Of a stretch of DNA of 64,000 nt, positions 7,793 to 17,376 are shown piece after piece. The DNA is taken from NCBI GenBank assembly GCA_963723165.1, contig CAVRPP010000005.1:62001-126000 (forward strand). Reading direction: 5' to 3'. Both the position numbers and the translations under genes were made by a program. Source of the stretch: UBA4744 sp963723165 (lineage in GTDB: Bacteria; Actinomycetota; Acidimicrobiia; Spongiisociales; UBA4744). The notes under the pieces are model-generated. The model worked only from the letters and a program-made list of their open reading frames with translations. It had not been told where the DNA came from and did not search any database. Positions within the stretch are counted from its first letter, which is position 1, and each line of letters starts with the position of its first letter.

Positions 7793-8737
7793 CTAGTCGC
7801 CGGCTCGCAGGTCCAGGCGTCGGCCGGCTTCTTCCACGTCACTCCTGATCTGCACGACCAGTTCATCAACGCCGGCGAACCGCCGTTCGTCGCGTAGCCG
7901 ATGCTTGAAATCCACCCTTAGCTTCTCGCCGTAGAGATCGCCGTCGAACCCCAGCAGGTGAGCTTCGACGGTCAAGACCTCACCGCCGAACGTCGGCCGT
8001 ACTCCCACATTCACTACCCCGGGAACAACCGCGTTTGCTCGTTTGACCTGAACCGCATAGACGCCCCGGGCCGGAACCGCTATTTCGCCAGGAAACGACA
8101 GGTTGGCAGTAGGAAAGCCGATGCTCTTCCCCCGTCCATCACCCACAACCACGACGCCCCGCAACTCAAATGGCCGCCCCAAAGCGTTCTCCGCGCCGGC
8201 GACATCACCGGCGCTCAGCAGGGAGCGTATCGCCGATGACGACACCGTGGCACCGTCGCCCCGCAGAAGCTCAACCGCATCGACCTCGAACCCATGACGG
8301 GTTCCTTCCGCCCGAAGCGAGGCGACATCACCCTCCCGGTCGCGACCGAAGCGGAAATTCGTACCAACGACCACCAACCGGGCTCCCAGCGATCCGCGCA
8401 GGACCTGATGGACGAAGTCGGTGGCATCCATCTCGCGGATCTCGTCGAACGGGAGAACTCCGACAAAATCCACCCCGAGCGATTGGAGTATCTCCAGTCG
8501 CTGCTCCATCGTGGTCAGCAGAGGTGGCACTCGCTCGGGGGCAACCAGAGCAAGCGGATGACGATCGAACGTGAGAACGGCCTGCTGCGCCACCCCCAGG
8601 AAGCCGGCACGGGTCCTGAGATCGGACAGAACGGTCTGGTGTCCGCGATGCACACCGTCGTACACACCGATTGTGACGGCCGAGCCCAGCTGGGGGGCCG
8701 GACCCCAGCGGCGGGGATCGCCTTGCATCACCTTCAT
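7793..8737 (-). CDS. ribF: bifunctional riboflavin kinase/FAD synthetase
   Basis: The 314-aa enzyme makes FMN from riboflavin and ATP, then adenylates it to FAD. The N-terminal nucleotidyltransferase domain has GVYDGVHRGHQ (about residues 24-34), TFDRHP and VVGTNFRFG, and ends with SSSAIRSLL. The C-terminal kinase domain begins near residue 190 with ALGRPFELRGVVVVGDGRG and GFPTANL, and has NVGVRPTF. Length matches the family (~310). Its start overlaps the truB stop by four bases (ATGA), so it is the last assured gene of the infB-rbfA-truB run. Confidence 0.95.
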   Translation of the reverse strand: MKVMQGDPRRWGPAPQLGSAVTIGVYDGVHRGHQTVLSDLRTRAGFLGVAQQAVLTFDRHPLALVAPERVPPLLTTMEQRLEILQSLGVDFVGVLPFDEIREMDATDFVHQVLRGSLGARLVVVGTNFRFGRDREGDVASLRAEGTRHGFEVDAVELLRGDGATVSSSAIRSLLSAGDVAGAENALGRPFELRGVVVVGDGRGKSIGFPTANLSFPGEIAVPARGVYAVQVKRANAVVPGVVNVGVRPTFGGEVLTVEAHLLGFDGDLYGEKLRVDFKHRLRDERRFAGVDELVVQIRSDVEEAGRRLDLRAGD

Positions 8738-9639
8738 GACAGAACCACCTCGGGGACGGCTTTCCCATCCGACAGGCGATAGACCGCGAGAAGCTCGCCG
8801 GAATGATCGAGGACGCGAAATGGCCTGTCATCGTCGACGGTGCCGCCGAACATCGAACCGGAGAGCTGTACTCCGTGGCGAACGGCCTCAGCCGTAACGG
8901 AATCGGCTTCTACGAACGGCAAATCAAGCAGGCCCAAGGCCGGTGAAATCACGACGTCGTTCAGTCGGTCTTGGTCGGCAGCTTCTGTGAGGTCGGTGAT
9001 CGTAAGGCCTGAGGATTCCACCTCCAACGACCCCGACCGGGTCCGCCTCAACCCGGCGAGGTGGGCTCTTCCGCCAAGGGCCTGGGCGATATCGTCTGCG
9101 AGGCTCCGAATGTAGGTGCCCCTCCCGCATACGACCCGGATCGTTGCCTCCGGGTAGTCGCTTGGTGCAAAGTCGACCAGGTCGATTTCGAATACCTGCA
9201 CCGGTCGCGGAGGCCGTTCGACCACTTGCCCTTCCCGGGCCAGCTCGTACAGTCTCCGCCCGTCGACGCGTAGCGCCGACACCATGGGAGGTACCTGCAT
9301 GATCTGGCCGGTGAACCTCGCCAGGACTGCCTGAACATCGTTGGAGCTCACCGGCATCGGTTCCCGGCTCAAGATCGCCCCATCGGCATCGAGTGTGTCG
9401 GTTGCAACCCCAAACGCCACCCGGGCGACATATTCTTTGGGCAGATCCTGCACAAACCGCAACAAGCGGGTCGCCCTGCCCAGACCGACAACGACCAACC
9501 CGGTGGCCATCGGGTCAAGGGTTCCGGCGTGTCCCGCCTTCTTCAATCCTGTCAGACTTCGAACTCTCGCGACAACATCGTGCGAGGTCCATCCCCCCTC
9601 TTTGTCCACGAGCAGGAACCCCGGGCCAAGCTCAGTCAT
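8734..9639 (-). CDS. truB: tRNA pseudouridine(55) synthase
   Basis: The 301-aa enzyme converts U55 in the T-loop of tRNAs to pseudouridine. The catalytic motif is HAGTLDPMATGLVVV near residue 36, with Asp as the nucleophile. Later motifs are PPMVSALRVDGRRLYELAR and CGRGTYIRSLADDI. I chose ATG 9639, which overlaps the end of rbfA by eight bases and gives the usual N-terminus GFLLVDKEGGWTSHDVV; an upstream in-frame start would only translate rbfA sequence in another frame. Confidence 0.95.
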   Translation of the reverse strand: MTELGPGFLLVDKEGGWTSHDVVARVRSLTGLKKAGHAGTLDPMATGLVVVGLGRATRLLRFVQDLPKEYVARVAFGVATDTLDADGAILSREPMPVSSNDVQAVLARFTGQIMQVPPMVSALRVDGRRLYELAREGQVVERPPRPVQVFEIDLVDFAPSDYPEATIRVVCGRGTYIRSLADDIAQALGGRAHLAGLRRTRSGSLEVESSGLTITDLTEAADQDRLNDVVISPALGLLDLPFVEADSVTAEAVRHGVQLSGSMFGGTVDDDRPFRVLDHSGELLAVYRLSDGKAVPEVVLS

Positions 9640-10015
9640 CGTCGCTCTCGTTGTGATCCTCAGGAATCTCGGCAGCCAATTCGCGCAGGAGGTTCGACAT
9701 GCGGGTACCTTGCTCGATGCTGACATCTAGCCGGAAATCAAGCTTTGGCAGGTACTTGAGCCGTACCCGACGGCCGACCTCCGACCGTACGTGGGCGGCA
9801 GCGGACTCGAGAGCCTTGATTGTCGAAGACCGCTCCTCATCTGTCCCGAGTACGGAGAAGTAGACGATCGCGTTGCGCAGGTCAGGGGCCGTGTCCACAC
9901 CGGTGATCGTGACGAATCCAACACGCGGGTCTTTCAGGCCGGCGACCTCTTCCGCAATGGCTTCCAGCAGGATGGCATTGACCCGCCGCATCCGGGGACT
10001 GGTCGGACGGCTCAT
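9632..10015 (-). CDS. rbfA: ribosome-binding factor A
   Basis: This 127-aa KH-fold protein helps mature the 5' end of 16S rRNA and the 30S subunit. Visible family features are RVNAILLEAIAEEV, LKDPRVGFVTITGVD, the DLRNAIVYFSVLG strand and YLPKLDFRLD. It overlaps the DUF503 gene before it by four bases and truB after it by eight, so the genes are clearly co-translated. Confidence 0.95.
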   Translation of the reverse strand: MSRPTSPRMRRVNAILLEAIAEEVAGLKDPRVGFVTITGVDTAPDLRNAIVYFSVLGTDEERSSTIKALESAAAHVRSEVGRRVRLKYLPKLDFRLDVSIEQGTRMSNLLRELAAEIPEDHNESDDD

Positions 10016-10305
10016 TGTGGATCCTCCAGGTACGAGATCGACATCCGCAAGAACAACACGGAGCCCACCTGCTCAAAGTACTTCTCCAGAGACACGGCGA
10101 GGCGCTGCAACTGACCCGCCTGAGAAGCAACGGCGGCGATGCCCAGGGTGGCCCGCTGCCACAGATCCTGGTGGTCGATCTCTGCGACTGAAACCCCAAA
10201 CCGTTTCTTCAGCTCGGCGATGAGCGGTTTCAGCTTGCCGCGTTTCTCCTTCAATGAATGTGCGTCGGGTATGCGCAACTCCACCCGCAGGGCCGCGGCG
10301 TGCAT
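10012..10305 (-). CDS. DUF503 (YlxP-like) protein
   Basis: This 97-aa protein has the DUF503 pattern: an RVELRIPDAHSLKEKRGKLK N-terminus, a middle helix, and a strand pair around VSVAEIDHQDLWQRA and LGIAAVASQ. DUF503 genes (ylxP in Bacillus) usually sit between infB and rbfA, as here, and are thought to have a ribosome-linked role, but the exact function is not established. It overlaps rbfA by four bases. Confidence 0.88.
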   Translation of the reverse strand: MHAAALRVELRIPDAHSLKEKRGKLKPLIAELKKRFGVSVAEIDHQDLWQRATLGIAAVASQAGQLQRLAVSLEKYFEQVGSVLFLRMSISYLEDPQ

Positions 10306-10323
10306 TCCGGTTACCCCTCACCT

Positions 10324-12412
10324 CTACTGTCTGGCGACTTCTTTCAGCTCAAATACCTCGATGATGTCGCCCTCTTTGACATCGTTGAAGTTTTCGAGAC
10401 CGATGCCGCACTCGAACCCGGCAGCCACGGAACGAACGTCGTCCTTGAAGCGACGCAAAGACGAGATGCGACCCTCGTAGACGACGACGCCTTGCCGGAC
10501 CAATCGAGCTCGAGCGTTGCGAAGTACGTCTCCCTCGGTGACGTAGCAGCCTGCAATGCTCCCGGCCCGGGGCACCTTGAACACGGCTCGCACTTCGGCA
10601 GCACCGAGCACCGCCTCGACCTCATCGGGAGCGAGGCGCCCTACCAGCATCTGCTCGATCTCATCGAGAAGCTCGTAGATGACCCGGTAGGTTCGGATTT
10701 CGATACCCTTCGCCTCGGCTTCGCGGCGAGCGTTCCCGTCGGGCCGAACGTTGAAACCGACGATGACCGAATCGGTCACCTCCGCCAGGCTCACATCGTT
10801 CTCGGTGATGCCCCCGACCGAAGCCTGAATTGTGGTGATGCGGCCTCCTTCGCGGGCGATCTTCCTGATGGCATCGCTAATCGCTTCCATCGAACCGTTG
10901 GCATCAGCCTTGATGATCAACCGCAGCTCGGCTTCGTCGGCCGAACGCATCTTCTCGAGCAGCTGCGACAAGCGTTCCGTTGCGCTGGGAACGACAAACT
11001 CCTCGGATCGTGAGCGCCCCTCGGCCTCAGCAGCGCTGGCGCGGGCTTCTTTCTCGCTTTCCATTACGTCGAAAAGGTCACCGGCGGTGGGGACGTCGTC
11101 CCACCCCATGATGAGGACGGGAGTTCCGGGCGTGGCTTCTTTGAGCTGTTTCCCGTTCTCGTCGAGCATGGCTCTGACCCGCCCGGCCACCGGACCCGAG
11201 ACCAACACATCCCCGCGCTTCAATGTCCCGCGCCGGACAATGACTGTCGCGAACAGGACCGCGGCCTTTGTCCAGCTGGCTCTCGATGACAACACCCGAT
11301 GCTCTGGGTTTCGGATTGGCGGTGAATTCCTCTAGTTCGGCGACCAGATCGATCATCTCGATGAGCTGATCGATGCCCGCCCCGGTGGAGGCAGACACGT
11401 CCACCGTGATCGTATCGCCACCGAGCGATTCCGGAACCAGCCCAAACTCGGTGAGCTGGGCCTTGACCCGCACTGGATCTGCCATCGGCATGTCAATCTT
11501 GTTGATCGCCACAATGATGTTCACGTCGGCGACCTTGGCGTGGCTGATGGCTTCGATCGTCTGTGGCATGACGCCGTCATCGGCGGCCACGACCAGAATC
11601 ACGATGTCGGTCACTTCGGCGCCCCGCGCCCGCATCGCCGTGAACGCCTCATGGCCGGGAGTATCAATGAATGTGATCTTGTTGCCACCCCGCTCGATCT
11701 GATAGGCGCCGATGTGCTGGGTAATGCCACCTGCTTCGCCTGCGACCACATTGGTTTTCCGTATCCGATCCAGCAGCGTGGTCTTCCCGTGGTCAACATG
11801 ACCCATGACGGTGACCACCGGCGGCCGCGCCGAGAGATCGGCCGGATCGTCTTCGAACACCCGCTTGGGTTTGGGACCCACGGCCTGCTGTTCCTCAACG
11901 GCCGCTTCCTCGACCTCGACCTCGTAACCAAATTGCTCGCCGAGAAGCACCAGAGCTTCATCCGAGATGGGGGCGTTGGCGGCACCCATCTCTCCCATCA
12001 ACAAGAGTGTCTTGACGACCTCGCCTACCGACCTCCCGATTCTCTCCGCAAACATTGCAGAAGTTGCACCGGACTCGATCACTAAGACCGCTCCGCCCGG
12101 CACAGCAGCGACCCCGTCGGCTGCATCAGCCAGGGTTGTCGAGGTCTCTTCCTCCTCAACCGGCTGGGGGGTTTCCGTGGGGACGACTGGCTCTTCGGAG
12201 GTCTCAATAACTTCCGGCTCAACGGTGGCCGACTCCGACGGAGTTGATGCGTTGGATTCCTGGAACGACAGGGTCAGGAGGGTTGCGTCATCTTCCTCGA
12301 GACCCGAGGACGCAGTCTTGACCTCGAAACCGAGCTCGAGCGCCCGCTCGAGAACATCTCGCGACTCGAGGTCTAACTCCCGCGCGATTTCATATAAGCG
12401 CTTCTTCGCCAC
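10324..12412 (-). CDS. infB: translation initiation factor IF-2, interrupted by a 1-bp frameshift
   Basis: IF-2 is the GTPase that places fMet-tRNA on the 30S subunit. The N-terminal part (from ATG 12412) has the helical segment LYEIARELDLESRDVLERAL, an acidic linker, a second IF2_N domain near residues 110-165, and the G domain with GHVDHGKT at 204-211, DTPGHEAF and NKID. The frame breaks after DKGRGPV near 11252. The rest (ATVIVRRGTLKRGDV to EVFELKEVARQ) continues in another frame down to 10324. Removing one A of the AA at 11252-11253 restores a continuous 695-aa protein. Because infB is essential, a sequence error is the likeliest reason. The N-terminal region is short for an actinobacterium. 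No ylxR gene lies between nusA and infB. Confidence 0.9.
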
Positions 12413-12424
12413 TCTTCCGCCCTT

Positions 12425-13666
12425 CTATGCCTTTTCCGAATCCTCATCGGGGTCCGGTTCGGAACCTGGTGCGGCGTCTGAATCCTGCGGCGATTCGGTC
12501 TCGAGGGCACCTTCGGCGACCTCGGCCGTTTCCTCGACGACAGGCACTGCCTCTTGTTCTTCTTCCGTTGTGTCTTCGACCGCAGCCACCTCTTCAGCCA
12601 CCGGCTCATCCGGGGTTCCGGTGCCTGCAGCCGGGACGGGTGGCACCACGGCCCGTTCCGTCTTGGGGCCAGAAGCTTCCTCCTCGATGTCGCCCCGTTC
12701 CTGACTCTCAGACCGGATGTCTACGCGATAGCCGCTCAACCGTGCGGCGAGACGGGCATTCTGTCCTTCCCGTCCGATCGCCAGCGACAGCTGGTGATCA
12801 TTGACAATAACAACGGCCTCTTTCTCTTCTTCGTTGATCCGTACTTCTTTGACTTTGGCCGGCCCGAGGGCTTCAGCAATGAACTGAGCTGTGTCCTCGC
12901 GCCACTGGACCACGTCGACTTTCTCGCTGCGAAGCTCGTTGACTACCTGCCTGACGCGAGATCCTCGCGCTCCAACGCAGGCACCCTTTGGATCAACATT
13001 CGGGTCGTTCGAAGAAACGGCAATCTTCGTGCGATGACCTGGTTCCCGGGCGATGGCCTTGATCTCGATCGTTCCGTCGAGAAGCTCGGGCACTTCGAGC
13101 TCGAGCAGCCTACGCACGAAATCCGGGTGGCTCCGGCTCACCACGATCTGAGGTCCCTTGGCTTCGCCGCGTACTTCCAGAATCAGCGCCTTGACCCGAT
13201 TCCCCCGGTCGAGTCGTTCATAAGGGATCCGCTCCGAGCCGGGCATCAACGCTTCTGCATCGCCGAGATCCAGGATGCTGTATCGGTGGTCCACCTGTTG
13301 AATGATGCCCGTGACCAGGTCGCCTTCACGGCCTTCATAGACATCGAAAACCTGTTCGCGTTTGGCGTCACGGAGCCGCTGGGCTATCACCTGCTTGGCA
13401 GTTTGCGCGGCGATCCGGCCAAAGTCGTCCGGTGTGTCTTCCCACTCCCGAACCACGTTTCCGTCCTCGTCGAGTTCCTGTGCATAGACGAAGATGTCGC
13501 CTGCGTCGGGATCGATGACCACCCGGGCTTCCTCGGCGGCTCCGGGGGCTCGCTTGTAGGCAGATACCAGCCCGTTGGCCAGCGCGTCGAGAATCGTGTC
13601 AACCGGGACACCTCGCTCACGCTCGAGCAGTTCGAGGGCTTCCATTACTTGAAAATCGAGTTTCAT
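12425..13666 (-). CDS. nusA: transcription termination/antitermination factor NusA
   Basis: The 413-aa protein binds RNA polymerase and nascent RNA to control pausing, termination and antitermination. In order it has the N-terminal polymerase-binding domain (starting KLDFQVMEALELLERERGV), an S1 domain around GDLVTGIIQQVDHRYSILD, and two KH domains with DPKGACVGARGSRVRQVV and LAIGREGQNARLAARL. The last ~75 residues are a very acidic, Pro/Glu-rich tail in place of the repeat domains of E. coli NusA. ATG 13666 has AGGAGA upstream. It lies between rimP and infB, the standard operon order. Confidence 0.96.
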   Translation of the reverse strand: MKLDFQVMEALELLERERGVPVDTILDALANGLVSAYKRAPGAAEEARVVIDPDAGDIFVYAQELDEDGNVVREWEDTPDDFGRIAAQTAKQVIAQRLRDAKREQVFDVYEGREGDLVTGIIQQVDHRYSILDLGDAEALMPGSERIPYERLDRGNRVKALILEVRGEAKGPQIVVSRSHPDFVRRLLELEVPELLDGTIEIKAIAREPGHRTKIAVSSNDPNVDPKGACVGARGSRVRQVVNELRSEKVDVVQWREDTAQFIAEALGPAKVKEVRINEEEKEAVVIVNDHQLSLAIGREGQNARLAARLSGYRVDIRSESQERGDIEEEASGPKTERAVVPPVPAAGTGTPDEPVAEEVAAVEDTTEEEQEAVPVVEETAEVAEGALETESPQDSDAAPGSEPDPDEDSEKA

Positions 13667-13677
13667 CGTTATCTCTC

Positions 13678-14166
13678 CTACCGGCCCTTGGCGCCAGGTT
13701 TGGCTGCAGGTTCCCAACGAAAGACCGTGCGGGCTGACGCAATTGCAGCGATCGGGATCCTCCGCTCGGTGCCGTCGACGGCGATCAAACACGCCACTTC
13801 ATCGGCGGACTCGAGCGTGCCACGGTGTGCCCGTTCGCCTTCAATCTCCTGATGAGTCTTGACATTCACTTCACGCCCAATCGACTTCGCGAAGTGTTCG
13901 GGGTGACGGAGCTTCCGTTCGAGGCCGGGCGAGGTCACTTCGAGCGTGTACGACTTCTGAAACCGATCGTCGTCGTCGAGAAGCCGGGCCAGGCCACGAG
14001 AGGTCTCCGCCAACCGATCGACCCCGACTCCGCCGTCCATATCCACGGTAACGCGCAGTGCCGAACCCCGTCCTTGTCCGACCATCTCGAGGTCGTCGAG
14101 TTCGAGGCCTTCTGCCTGCAGGTAGCCGCGTAACAGCTCCCAGAGGTCTTCCGGGACTCGGCTCAT
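13678..14166 (-). CDS. rimP: ribosome maturation factor RimP
   Basis: This 162-aa protein is needed for late 30S subunit assembly. It shows the RimP pattern: LRGYLQAEGLELDDLEMV, a strand LRVTVDMDGGVGVDRLAE, then YTLEVTSPGLERKLRHPEHF and GREVNVKTHQ, followed by the C-terminal SH3-like part. ATG 14166 has GGAGG eight bases upstream; codons further upstream in frame look non-coding. It is the first gene of the rimP-nusA-infB operon. Confidence 0.94.
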   Translation of the reverse strand: MSRVPEDLWELLRGYLQAEGLELDDLEMVGQGRGSALRVTVDMDGGVGVDRLAETSRGLARLLDDDDRFQKSYTLEVTSPGLERKLRHPEHFAKSIGREVNVKTHQEIEGERAHRGTLESADEVACLIAVDGTERRIPIAAIASARTVFRWEPAAKPGAKGR

Positions 14167-14289
14167 CGTCGTTCCTCCATAAAGAAAGTGGGCTGGGCGC
14201 CCACCTCTCGCGTAGCGTCCGTAAGTTTTCCGCGACGGAGACGCGCGACACGCGCTTGACCGCGCACGCGACTCAAGCGCACGTCGTCC

Positions 14290-14295
14290 AGTATA
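14290..14295 (-). promoter_or_regulatory. candidate -10 element upstream of rimP
   Basis: The minus strand reads TATACT about 125 bp upstream of rimP, in the 231-bp space between proS and rimP. No clear -35 is present at the right distance. No RNA gene or coding frame with a ribosome binding site was seen in this space. Confidence 0.35.
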
Positions 14296-14397
14296 ACCAT
14301 GGCCCGGGTGGCTCGTATGGGGCTCCGCCAGAGGCTCGCTGCAAAGAGGCAGAGGCTGCGTTATTGGCGGGAACAAGCTCGCCACACCACCCCGGCG

Positions 14398-16104
14398 CTA
14401 TCGAGCAGCCTCGACCAGGCCCTTCACGTGCGCCACAACAGCATCGAGGGCCATCTCGGAAGACTCACCGTCGGCCCGGGCTAGGAACTCCGCGACGCCG
14501 TCGGCGAGGCCCCGCGGCCCGAGAGTGACCCGAAATGGGATGCCGACTAGTTCAGCGTCGTTGAACTTCACACCCGGGCGCTCGTTGCGGTCGTCGAGGA
14601 GCACATCGATGCCGGCCGATTGGAGCTCGGAGTAGATCCGCTCCCCTGCCGCCATGGTGGCCTCGTCTGTCTTGACGAGCGTGACGACGACTTCCCACGG
14701 CGCCACTGCCACCGGCCAGACGAGTCCGTTGTCGTCGTTGTGGACCTCAGCAACGGCCGCCACTGCCCGACCCAGGCCAATGCCGTATGAGCCCATGATG
14801 ATCGGCTGCGCCTTGCCGTTTTCGTCGAGAACGGTGGCACCGAATGCTTCTGAGTACTTGGTCCCGAGCTTGAAGATGTGCCCGACCTCGATCGCCTTGT
14901 GAACGTCGATCACGCCGTCGCAGTTGGGGCAACCCTCACCGGCTCTGACTTCGCGCAGATCGACCCAGTCGGACACGGCGATGTCGCGCTCGATATCGAC
15001 GCCCCGGTAGTGGAAGTTGTCCTCGTTGGCGCCGGTCGTCATGGCGACCCGGCCCTGCAATTGCAGATCGGCAATGACCCTGACGGTTTCCATGCCGACG
15101 GCGCCGAGGCTGCCGGCATGGGCTCCCAGCAACTCAACGATCTCATCCTCGTGGGCGGGCCGCACCTCACTCACAAGCAGGTGGTCGCTCAGCTTCTGTT
15201 CCTGGAGCGGGTGGTCACCCCGCATCAGTACCAACACCGGCTCCCCGTCGGCGATGTAGACAAGCGTTTTGACCTGATTCTCGGCTGAGGCTCCGCCGTC
15301 GAAATTGGCAAGCGCCTCGATGGTGCGGACCCCAGGCGTTGGGAACTTCTCAACTGCGTCGAGAGGATCACCGTTGGAAACCTCGGGAATCCGCGACTGG
15401 GCTCGTTCGACGTTGGCCGAATAACCGCAATCCGGCGAGTACGCGACGAGGTCCTCACCCGCAGATGACTTGACCATGAACTCCACAGAGTCGGTACCGC
15501 CCATCGCCCCCGAGCTTGCCTCAACTGCGACCGTATCGAGACCCATGCGCTTGAAGATCTTCGTGTAGGCAGCGTGGTGGGCGTCGAACTGTTTAGCCTG
15601 TCCTTCGACGTCGATGTCGAGCGAATACGAGTCCTTCATCACAAACTCGCGCACCCGCAATAGACCGGACTTGGGCCGGGGCTCGTCGCGCAGTTTGGTT
15701 TGGAAGTGGTACCAAAGCTGGGGCAGCTGCTTGTAGGAGCGCAGCTCGGTGGCAGTCAGAGCGAAGATCTCCTCGTGAGTCATCCCGAGGGCGTGGTCAA
15801 CCCCGCGGCGGTCCTGGAGCCGGAACAGCTCGTGGCCCATGACTTCCCACCGCCCGGAGCGCTGCCACACCTCGGCAGGATGAAGCACCGGCATCAGGAA
15901 CTCCTGGCCCCCGATGGCGTTGATCTCCTCTTCGATGATCCGGCGGATCTTGGAATGCACGCGAAACCCGGCAGGCAGCAGCGAATACGAACCCGACATC
16001 AGTTGGCGGATGAACCCGGCACGGATCAATAGCTTGTGCGAGATCGCCTCCGCCCCGGCGGGGTCGTCCCGCAGGGTGGGTATGAACACTTGTGACCAAC
16101 GCAC
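14398..16104 (-). CDS. proS: prolyl-tRNA synthetase, bacterial type
   Basis: The 568-aa class II synthetase charges tRNA-Pro. Motif 1 is in LLPAGFRVHSKIRRIIEEE, motif 2 in FQTKLRDEPRPKSGLLRVRE, and motif 3 in GSYGIGLGRAVAAVAE. A ~180-residue editing insert (INS domain) sits between motifs 2 and 3 (about residues 225-400), which marks the bacterial rather than the eukaryote-like form. The C-terminal anticodon-binding domain has VVVTLVKTDE and VLLDDRNERPGVKFNDAELVG. The GTG start at 16104 has AGGAG seven bases upstream. Confidence 0.97.
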   Translation of the reverse strand: MRWSQVFIPTLRDDPAGAEAISHKLLIRAGFIRQLMSGSYSLLPAGFRVHSKIRRIIEEEINAIGGQEFLMPVLHPAEVWQRSGRWEVMGHELFRLQDRRGVDHALGMTHEEIFALTATELRSYKQLPQLWYHFQTKLRDEPRPKSGLLRVREFVMKDSYSLDIDVEGQAKQFDAHHAAYTKIFKRMGLDTVAVEASSGAMGGTDSVEFMVKSSAGEDLVAYSPDCGYSANVERAQSRIPEVSNGDPLDAVEKFPTPGVRTIEALANFDGGASAENQVKTLVYIADGEPVLVLMRGDHPLQEQKLSDHLLVSEVRPAHEDEIVELLGAHAGSLGAVGMETVRVIADLQLQGRVAMTTGANEDNFHYRGVDIERDIAVSDWVDLREVRAGEGCPNCDGVIDVHKAIEVGHIFKLGTKYSEAFGATVLDENGKAQPIIMGSYGIGLGRAVAAVAEVHNDDNGLVWPVAVAPWEVVVTLVKTDEATMAAGERIYSELQSAGIDVLLDDRNERPGVKFNDAELVGIPFRVTLGPRGLADGVAEFLARADGESSEMALDAVVAHVKGLVEAAR

Positions 16105-16151
16105 GGGCTTCTCCTGAAGTCAGCGGAGCGCGGAGGATAGTCGGGCCGCAG

Positions 16152-17366
16152 CTAGTCGCCGGTTGCCACGTCGGCGACGGCGGCCCGCCGCTCTGCGGCC
16201 TGGTTGGCGTCGCCCTGCACGGCCAGCAACTCCTCGGCGGTTTCGGCGGCCAGTTGCGAGGCGAATTGGTCGGCGGCGGCCAGGCGGGCGTCAACTCCCT
16301 CTTCGACCAGTTTCTTGGCTTCGTCCAGCAGCGCTTCCACCATCTCTGCTTCTGGCACCACCCTGACGACTTGGCCTTTGATGAAGAGGTGGCCCTTCCC
16401 CTTGCCTGCTGCGATTCCGATATCGGCTTCCCGGGCTTCCCCGGGGCCGTTGACGACGCATCCCATCACCGCCACCTGGATGGGGAGATTGGCCTCTTCG
16501 AGTCTTTCTTGGGCTTCGCTCGCTATGGCGATGACATCGACGTCGGCCCTGCCACACGATGGGCAGGCGATCAGATCCAGACCTTTTCGTTCACGCAAAC
16601 CGAGATACTCGAGTAACTGGCGGCCGGCCTTTGCCTCTTCGACCGGGTCGGCCGTCAGCGAAAACCTGATCGTGTCACCGATGCCTTCCAGCAACAAGGT
16701 GGCGATTCCGGCGACCGACTTGATCAAACCACCGGGGGGAGGTCCGGCTTCGGTGACTCCGAGATGAAGCGGGTAATCGATCTGCTCGGACAGCAGGCGG
16801 TACGAAGCCACCATGGAAGGCACATGGGAGTGCTTCACCGAGATCTTGATGTCGGTGAAGTCAACATCCTCCAGGTAGGCGATCTCCTTGAGAGCCGAGG
16901 CCACCAGGGCTTCGGGGATCGGTCCTCCGTGCAGGTCGAGGAGATCCTTGTCGAGCGATCCGGCATTCACGCCTACCCGGATCGGTACGCCCCGGTCTTT
17001 GGCTTCCCGGGCCACCGTTTTGATGTGCTCTTCGTTGCGGATGTTGCCTGGATTGAGGCGTAAGCCCTGGACGCCTGCCTCCAGAGCAGCCAACGCCAGC
17101 CGGTACTGGAAATGGATATCGGCAATGATAGGAACCGGTGACCGCGGAACGATTTCGGCCAGGCCCTGGGCTGCGTCCACGTCGTTACAGGTGATGCGGA
17201 CGATGTCGGCGCCTGCCCCGAACAATGCGTAGACCTGACTGAGCGTGCCGTCGACGTCGGCCGTCTTCGTCGTCGTCATCGACTGGACGGCGATCGGGGC
17301 GTCCCCACCTACGCCGACTTTGCCCACGTGGATCTGTCGGGTTGACTTGCGAGGGATGGTGGTCAT
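16152..17366 (-). CDS. ispG: 4-hydroxy-3-methylbut-2-enyl diphosphate synthase
   Basis: The 404-aa iron-sulfur enzyme performs the next-to-last step of the MEP pathway to isoprenoids, turning MEcPP into HMBPP. The TIM-barrel part runs from IAVQSMTTTKTADVDGTL to the helix near residue 260. The C-terminal reductase-like part holds the cluster cysteines C268 and C271 (ACPSCG) and C303 (MGCVVNGPGEA). The region after ~residue 365 is an Ala/Glu-rich extension. dxr, for an earlier step of the same pathway, is two genes upstream, with rseP between. Confidence 0.96.
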   Translation of the reverse strand: MTTIPRKSTRQIHVGKVGVGGDAPIAVQSMTTTKTADVDGTLSQVYALFGAGADIVRITCNDVDAAQGLAEIVPRSPVPIIADIHFQYRLALAALEAGVQGLRLNPGNIRNEEHIKTVAREAKDRGVPIRVGVNAGSLDKDLLDLHGGPIPEALVASALKEIAYLEDVDFTDIKISVKHSHVPSMVASYRLLSEQIDYPLHLGVTEAGPPPGGLIKSVAGIATLLLEGIGDTIRFSLTADPVEEAKAGRQLLEYLGLRERKGLDLIACPSCGRADVDVIAIASEAQERLEEANLPIQVAVMGCVVNGPGEAREADIGIAAGKGKGHLFIKGQVVRVVPEAEMVEALLDEAKKLVEEGVDARLAAADQFASQLAAETAEELLAVQGDANQAAERRAAVADVATGD

Positions 17367-17376
17367 AGCGATCGGA

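Noticed and set aside
11240..11300. Programmed ribosomal frameshifting in infB
   Set aside because: No slippery sequence or downstream pseudoknot is evident, no bacterial IF-2 is known to use frameshifting, and a single-base error explains the break.
12554..13852. A 432-codon plus-strand frame opposite nusA
   Set aside because: It is antisense to nusA and shows no family similarity or ribosome binding site.
14299..14484. A 61-codon plus-strand frame (MARVARMGLRQRL...) between rimP and proS
   Set aside because: Its 3' half is antisense to the end of proS, and no ribosome binding site precedes it.
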